In this document: in pieces, positions 4,694-8,109 of the stretch
Numbering within the stretch: position 1 is the stretch's first letter
Layout of the letters: each line of letters opens with the position of its first letter
Assembly: GCA_005880525.1 (NCBI GenBank)
Contig: VBFW01000236.1
Location: 1 to 8,109 of the forward strand
Reading direction: 5' to 3'
Length of the DNA stretch: 8,109 nt
DNA from: Chloroflexota bacterium
Lineage (GTDB): Bacteria; Chloroflexota; Dormibacteria; Dormibacterales; Dormibacteraceae
Made by a program: the position numbers and the translations under genes
Notes under the pieces: model-generated
Databases searched by the model: none
Seen by the model: only the letters and a program-made list of their open reading frames with translations
What the model was told of the DNA's origin: nothing

Positions 4694-6946
4694 ATGAACG
4701 CCGCCGACATCGTCTTCGGGACGTGCCTGCTTGTAGGCGGTGCGCTCTTGCTGCTGACGCTGATCGTCGACGACATCTTTGGCGGCCTCCTCGGCGCCAT
4801 CCACCTGGGCTTCGACGTCGCCGGCGTCTCGCCGACGCCCCTGCTGCTCGGCTTCATCTCGATGTTCGGGGTCGGCGGCCTGTTCGGCCTGCACAGCCTG
4901 GGAGTTGGGGTTGGAGGGGCGACGCTCAGCGGGGTGGTCGCCGGCGCGCTCGGCACAGGGGTTGTCTTCGGCGCGTTCAAGATCCTGCGTCAAGCCGAAT
5001 CGAGCGAGAGCTTCAGCCTGCAGGACATGGTGGGGTCGACCGGCCGCGTATCGGTGGCGATCCCCGCCAACAAGTTCGGGACCGTGATGATCAGTTTCGC
5101 GCTAGGTCCGATGCCTGATTTCGTAACTTCCTCGCCGTTCCTGGTGGTGACCGCCGTGGTCATCCTCATCCTGATCCTCGCCTTCGTTGCGAGCCGCTAC
5201 AAGGTGGCGGGCGCGAACGAGGCGATCATCGTCGCGGGCTCGCGCGGAGCCAAGGTCCACGACGAGCGTGGCCAGCAGATCTCATCTCCCGGCGACAAGG
5301 GCGTGAAGGTCGTGGTCGGAGGCGGCACCATCGTGATGCCCCTGCTCAACCGCGTCGGCCGGCTCAAGCTGACGGCGCGCCAGATCAACGTCCAGCTCAG
5401 CGACGCAGTCACAAGTCAGGGCATCAAGGTTCAGGTGCAGGGCGTAGCCACGTTCAAGATCGGCCGCGACGTCGAATCGCTGCGCAACGCGGCCGAGCGT
5501 TTCCTCGACGCCAAGCCCGAGCAGGTGGACTCGATCGTCAAAAACGTGCTCGAGGGTTCGCTGCGTTCCATCGTCGGCACGCTGACCATCGAGGAGCTCA
5601 TCCGCGATCGCCAGAAGCTGCTGCAGCAGGTTCAGGACGCGGCCAAGGGCGACCTTGCCACCAGCGGCCTGCAGATCGACGCCTTTACGATCCAGAGCTT
5701 CTCCGACGAGTCGAACTACATCGAGCTGCTCGGCCAGCAGAGCGTGGCCACGGTGACCCGTGACGCCCGCATGGCCAAGGCGACCACCGACCAGGAGGCC
5801 GCGGTCCGGGAGGCCCAGTCGCAGCAGATCAAGATCAACGCCGCTCGGGACGTGTCGCTGCGGGAGGCCGAAACCAAGACCCAGGTCGCCGCCGCGCAGG
5901 CGCGCGCCGACCAGGCGGGTCCGCTGGCCCAGGCCGAAGCCACGCAGGAGGTGGTGCGCAAGCAGACCGAGCTCGCGCAGCTCGAGGCCGACCGCAAGGA
6001 GAAGGAACTGCTGTCGACTATCGTCAAGCCGGCGGCGGCAGATGCGCAGGCCGTCATCGCACGTGCCGAAGGCGAGAAGCGCGCTCGCATTGCGGCCGCG
6101 GAGGCAGACGCGGAGACCACGCGCCTCGAAGGTGGCGCCGAAGCGCAGATCGTCCTGACCAAGGGTGAGGCCGAGGCCAAGGCGCTGGCCATGCGGGCCG
6201 ACGCGTACAAGCAGTTCAACGAGGCGGCCATCATCCAGACGGTCCTGGCGGCACTGCCGGAGATCGTGAAGGCGGCGGCCGAGCCCATGGGCCACATCGA
6301 CTCCCTGACGGTGATGAGCGCCGACGGCGCGTCGGACCTGGTCAAGAACGCGACGCGCGCGGTGATCGAGTCGACTACCGCGATCAAGGGCCTGACGGGC
6401 CTGGACGTGCCGAACCTCGTCGGCAGCGCGCTCGGACGGGGCTTCGTCGACCGCGGCCGCACGAGCGAGGGCGATGGTCACGAGGAGAAGGAAGGGTCGG
6501 CGATCGACAGGATCAACGCCACGGCGCACGAGGGCCTGACGACCATGCCCAAGCGCACCGAGGAGGCCGTGACCAAAGCCGAGGCGGCGGTGCAGCCGAT
6601 CGTGACGGCGACCACCGTGACCGCCAAGGACGTGGCGGCAAGCACGAGGCAGGCCGCCGCGGCAGTTGAGAAGGCTGCGGGCGCGGTGCAGGCCAAGGCG
6701 GCGGCCGTCGTCACCAAGGTCGCTCCTTCTGAGGGGACGGTCCTCCAGTGGGCGCAGTGGACGGCGGATCAGCTGCGGCAGGTGCCGACGATCGAGCTGT
6801 TCAACACGATGAAGCTGCAGACCCTGATCGACCATGGACCGCCCCAGGCCGAGGCCATCTGGCATACCGCCCAGGCGGCGCTGGGTCGCGACTACGGCGA
6901 CATGACCGTGGGGGACCTGCTCAAGCGCTTCGGGCCGAAGTCCTAG
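4694..6946 (+). CDS. NfeD-like membrane domain fused to flotillin (SPFH/band 7) with C-terminal extension
   Basis: Flotillins organise membrane microdomains; NfeD-type proteins are their usual partners and are normally encoded by a separate adjacent gene. This 750-residue frame contains both. Residues 1-100 have three membrane helices (about 5-28, 48-68, 75-98) as in NfeD. Residues 107-134 (DMVGSTGRVSVAIPANKFGT) are the first strands of the NfeD OB fold, which then stops short. Residue 140 is a Met that looks like an original flotillin start, followed by a membrane helix (149-168), the SPFH domain (about 170-355), an Ala/Glu/Arg coiled coil (about 355-510) and the flotillin C-terminal block EAAIIQTVLAALPEIVKAAA (510-529). 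Residues 590-750 are an added tail: a charged linker, an Ala/Val/Thr helix-like stretch, and a Trp-containing end (681-750) that I do not recognise. The ATG at 4694 has a purine-rich ribosome binding site. A true fusion and a deletion joining two genes are both possible. Confidence 0.88.
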   Translation: MNAADIVFGTCLLVGGALLLLTLIVDDIFGGLLGAIHLGFDVAGVSPTPLLLGFISMFGVGGLFGLHSLGVGVGGATLSGVVAGALGTGVVFGAFKILRQAESSESFSLQDMVGSTGRVSVAIPANKFGTVMISFALGPMPDFVTSSPFLVVTAVVILILILAFVASRYKVAGANEAIIVAGSRGAKVHDERGQQISSPGDKGVKVVVGGGTIVMPLLNRVGRLKLTARQINVQLSDAVTSQGIKVQVQGVATFKIGRDVESLRNAAERFLDAKPEQVDSIVKNVLEGSLRSIVGTLTIEELIRDRQKLLQQVQDAAKGDLATSGLQIDAFTIQSFSDESNYIELLGQQSVATVTRDARMAKATTDQEAAVREAQSQQIKINAARDVSLREAETKTQVAAAQARADQAGPLAQAEATQEVVRKQTELAQLEADRKEKELLSTIVKPAAADAQAVIARAEGEKRARIAAAEADAETTRLEGGAEAQIVLTKGEAEAKALAMRADAYKQFNEAAIIQTVLAALPEIVKAAAEPMGHIDSLTVMSADGASDLVKNATRAVIESTTAIKGLTGLDVPNLVGSALGRGFVDRGRTSEGDGHEEKEGSAIDRINATAHEGLTTMPKRTEEAVTKAEAAVQPIVTATTVTAKDVAASTRQAAAAVEKAAGAVQAKAAAVVTKVAPSEGTVLQWAQWTADQLRQVPTIELFNTMKLQTLIDHGPPQAEAIWHTAQAALGRDYGDMTVGDLLKRFGPKS

Positions 6947-6976
6947 GAAGCCAGTTTTCCCCAGTTTGTCTATATC

Positions 6977-7005
6977 TTGTGGACAGGGATGGTGCGTGAT
7001 ACCAT
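6977..7005 (+). promoter_or_regulatory. Candidate extended -10 promoter ahead of the tandem hairpin repeat
   Basis: TTGTGG (6977-6982) and TACCAT (7000-7005) are 17 bases apart, and TGA directly before the second box supplies an extended -10 TGn motif. Transcription would begin near 7012 and run into the hairpin repeat at 7064. This would give either a short terminated RNA or a long structured leader for the ligase gene. The consensus match is only partial. Confidence 0.35.
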
Positions 7006-7063
7006 ATCGGTGGCCGGTAAGCTCGGCCGCTGATATTCGACTCCACGCCCCCACCCCAGCCTT

Positions 7064-7095
7064 AGGAAGCTCGCGCAAGCGGGCTTCCTGCTTTT
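7064..7095 (+). terminator. Intrinsic terminator after the flotillin gene (first hairpin of the repeat)
   Basis: The arms at 7064-7074 and 7079-7089 form an 11-bp stem with one T-G wobble around a GCAA tetraloop (7075-7078), followed by GC and a TTTT run (7092-7095). This is a textbook rho-independent terminator shape and lies 118 bases after the flotillin stop codon. It is also the first copy of the tandem repeat. Confidence 0.7.
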
Positions 7096-7127
7096 AGATG
7101 TGGCGCCAGCCGCGCAGGCGGCGCAGC

Positions 7128-7153
7128 GCCTGCGCAAGCAGGCTTCCGCTTTT
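7128..7153 (+). terminator. Second terminator-like hairpin of the repeat
   Basis: GCCTGC (7128-7133) pairs perfectly with GCAGGC (7138-7143) around GCAA, followed by TTCCGC and TTTT (7150-7153). The stem is shorter than that of the first copy because the outer AGGAA/TTCCT arm is lacking, so termination may be weaker. Confidence 0.45.
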
Positions 7154-7184
7154 AGAGGTGGCGCAAGCCGCGCAGGCGGCGCCG

Positions 7185-7212
7185 CGCTCGCGCAAGCGGG
7201 CTTCCTGCTTTT
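7185..7212 (+). terminator. Third terminator-like hairpin, ending 16 bases before the ligase start
   Basis: GCTCGC (7186-7191) pairs with GCGGGC (7196-7201, one T-G wobble) around a GCAA loop (7192-7195), followed by TTCCTGC and TTTT (7209-7212). It sits almost directly on the ligase ATG, leaving 16 bases that contain no recognisable promoter. It could act as an attenuator in the ligase leader. Confidence 0.4.
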
Positions 7213-7228
7213 CGGCCCAGAGCCCTCG

Positions 7229-8109
7229 ATGAAGGTGCCGATACCGCGCGACATGGAGCCGATGCTCTCGGCGCCCAAGGACGAGCTGCCGACCGGCCCC
7301 GACTGGGAGTACGAGCCCAAATGGGACGGCTTCCGGACCCTTGTCTATCGCGACGGCGACGAGGTCGAGCTCGTGAGCCGCGGCGCCCGGCCGATGACGC
7401 GCTACTTTCCCGAGGTCCTGCCCGCCCTCCGCGCGCTGCGGGCACATAAGGTGGTGCTGGACGGCGAGCTGATCGTGATCGGCTCCAATGGGCTCGACTT
7501 CGGGGCGCTGCAGCAGCGCATCCATCCGGCGGAGTCGCGCGTGCAGATGCTGAGCAAGGCGACGCCGGCCTGGTACGTGGCGTTCGACATCCTCAGCGAG
7601 GGCAGCACCGACCTGAGGTCGCTGCCGCTCGGTGAGCGACGCAAGAAGCTCGAGGCTCTGCTCAAGGGAGTGAAGCCGCCGATCTTCCTGACTCCATACA
7701 CGCGAGATCGCGCGACTGGCGGCAAGTGGTTCGAGCAGTTCGAGGGCGCAGGTCTCGACGGCGTGATCGCAAAGTCATGGTCGGGCGCTTACGTGCCAGG
7801 CAAGCGGCTCTGGGTGAAGATCAAGCACCAGAGAACCGCGGACTGCGTCGTCATTGGATGGCGCAAGTCATACGACGGCAAGACGCTGGGCTCGCTGCTG
7901 CTCGGCCTGTACGACAAGAAGGGGACGCTGCACTACGTGGGTCACACGTCGTCGTTCAACGCCGCCGAGCGCAAGGAGCTCATCGCCAAGCTGAAGCCGC
8001 TGGAGACTGAGCCGCCAAAGGAGTGGACCGGTGAGAACGGCGGCCGCATGCCGGGCGGGCTGAGCCGCTGGTCGGGGGGCAAGGACACCGAATGGGTCAC
8101 GGTCAAACC
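7229..8109 (+). CDS. ligC: ATP-dependent DNA ligase, LigC type (3' end beyond the window)
   Basis: The enzyme seals nicks in duplex DNA using ATP through a lysyl-AMP intermediate. The frame is open for 293 codons to the window edge. The nucleotidyltransferase domain carries motif I EPKWDGFR with the adenylated lysine at residue 31, VSRGARPMTRYFPE (motif Ia region), LDGELIV, the FDIL motif near residue 115, LDGVIAK (motif IV, near 178) and WVKIKHQRTADCVVIGW (motif V, near 194-210). The OB-fold domain follows, with the GSLLLGLYD segment. Polymerase and nuclease domains of LigD are absent ahead of the ligase, so it resembles the stand-alone LigC group of about 340-360 residues, implicated in excision or break repair in actinobacteria. 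ATG 7229 is chosen because it is the first in-frame ATG before the conserved PMLS segment. No clear ribosome binding site is visible, and the gene lies just behind three terminator-like hairpins. Confidence 0.93.
   Translation, partial: MKVPIPRDMEPMLSAPKDELPTGPDWEYEPKWDGFRTLVYRDGDEVELVSRGARPMTRYFPEVLPALRALRAHKVVLDGELIVIGSNGLDFGALQQRIHPAESRVQMLSKATPAWYVAFDILSEGSTDLRSLPLGERRKKLEALLKGVKPPIFLTPYTRDRATGGKWFEQFEGAGLDGVIAKSWSGAYVPGKRLWVKIKHQRTADCVVIGWRKSYDGKTLGSLLLGLYDKKGTLHYVGHTSSFNAAERKELIAKLKPLETEPPKEWTGENGGRMPGGLSRWSGGKDTEWVTVK

Larger units (their letters stand above)
7069..7212 (+). repeat. Tandem repeat, 2.5 copies of a 58-59 bp unit carrying GCAA-loop hairpins and T-tracts
   Basis: Copies run 7069-7127 (59 bp), 7128-7185 (58 bp) and 7186-7212 (27 bp, partial). 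The third copy is identical to the first 27 bases of copy 1. Copies 1 and 2 differ by six substitutions and one single-base gap. Each copy starts with a six-pair stem closed by GCAA, then TTCC(T)GCTTTT. The two full copies continue with a second hairpin, GCCGC-GCAG-GCGGC (7109-7122 in copy 1). Between copies 1 and 2 a C-G pair in the first stem becomes T-A and a T-G wobble becomes C-G, so base pairing is preserved. The unit looks like a duplicated transcription terminator or structured RNA element. I do not recognise it as a named repeat family. Confidence 0.85.

Noticed and set aside
6978..6986. DnaA-box-like 9-mer (CTGTCCACA on the minus strand)
   Set aside because: It is a single copy with one mismatch and no cluster or origin genes nearby; it coincides with a candidate -35 region.
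5282..7078. 598-codon open frame on the minus strand opposite flotillin
   Set aside because: It is antisense to a protein with clear SPFH and coiled-coil composition. Its product is rich in Arg, Leu, His and Gly with no recognisable motif, as expected for a shadow of GC-rich coding DNA.
7069..7212. Reading the tandem repeat as a CRISPR array
   Set aside because: The copies are directly adjacent with no unique spacers, only 2.5 units are present, and there are no cas genes.
7229..8109. Assigning the ligase to a LigD/Ku end-joining operon
   Set aside because: No Ku, polymerase or nuclease domain is visible upstream, and the downstream side is outside the window, so only the LigC-type ligase itself is supported.

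Overview
The window is GC-rich chromosomal DNA with tightly packed housekeeping genes, weak Shine-Dalgarno sequences, frequent GTG/TTG starts and promoters very close to start codons. This suggests a high-GC soil-type bacterium of the Actinomycetota or of a Chloroflexota/Dormibacterota-like lineage. The sequence alone does not settle which. I see no phage, transposase, CRISPR or plasmid signature.

Layout. (1) 1-1369, plus strand: a three-gene overlapping run made of the last 18 codons of a probable tatC, RNase PH (rph) and the XTP/dITP pyrophosphatase (rdgB). (2) 1379-2383, minus strand: a Pro-rich, single-pass membrane protein of unknown function, with a near-consensus promoter that would give an almost leaderless mRNA. 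(3) 2490-2566: tRNA-Pro(TGG) with encoded CCA, followed by a small two-helix membrane protein (2617-2880). (4) 2892-4646: a short-chain dehydrogenase (minus) and an alpha/beta hydrolase (plus), both broken by an internal deletion with frameshift, flanking a small membrane protein (minus). (5) 4694-6946: one long frame that joins a three-helix NfeD-like membrane part with half an OB fold to a full flotillin/SPFH protein carrying an unusual C-terminal extension. (6) 6947-7228: a gap with a possible promoter and a 2.5-copy tandem repeat of about 59 bp. Each copy holds a GCAA-loop hairpin followed by a T-tract, and the stems show a compensatory base-pair change. (7) 7229 to the window end: an ATP-dependent DNA ligase of the LigC type, open at the edge.

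How the genes work together. rph and rdgB pair tRNA 3'-end maturation with clean-up of non-canonical nucleotides and look translationally coupled. NfeD and flotillin normally act together in membrane microdomains and are normally separate neighbouring genes; here they share one polypeptide. The ligase would have to be expressed through, or from inside, the tandem terminator-like hairpins.

The two points most worth a second look are the structured tandem repeat ahead of the ligase, and the cluster of three apparent internal deletions between about 3230 and 5110. In that cluster the flanks of each protein family are intact but 40-65 residues are missing from the middle. The deletions could be real gene decay or an assembly fault.
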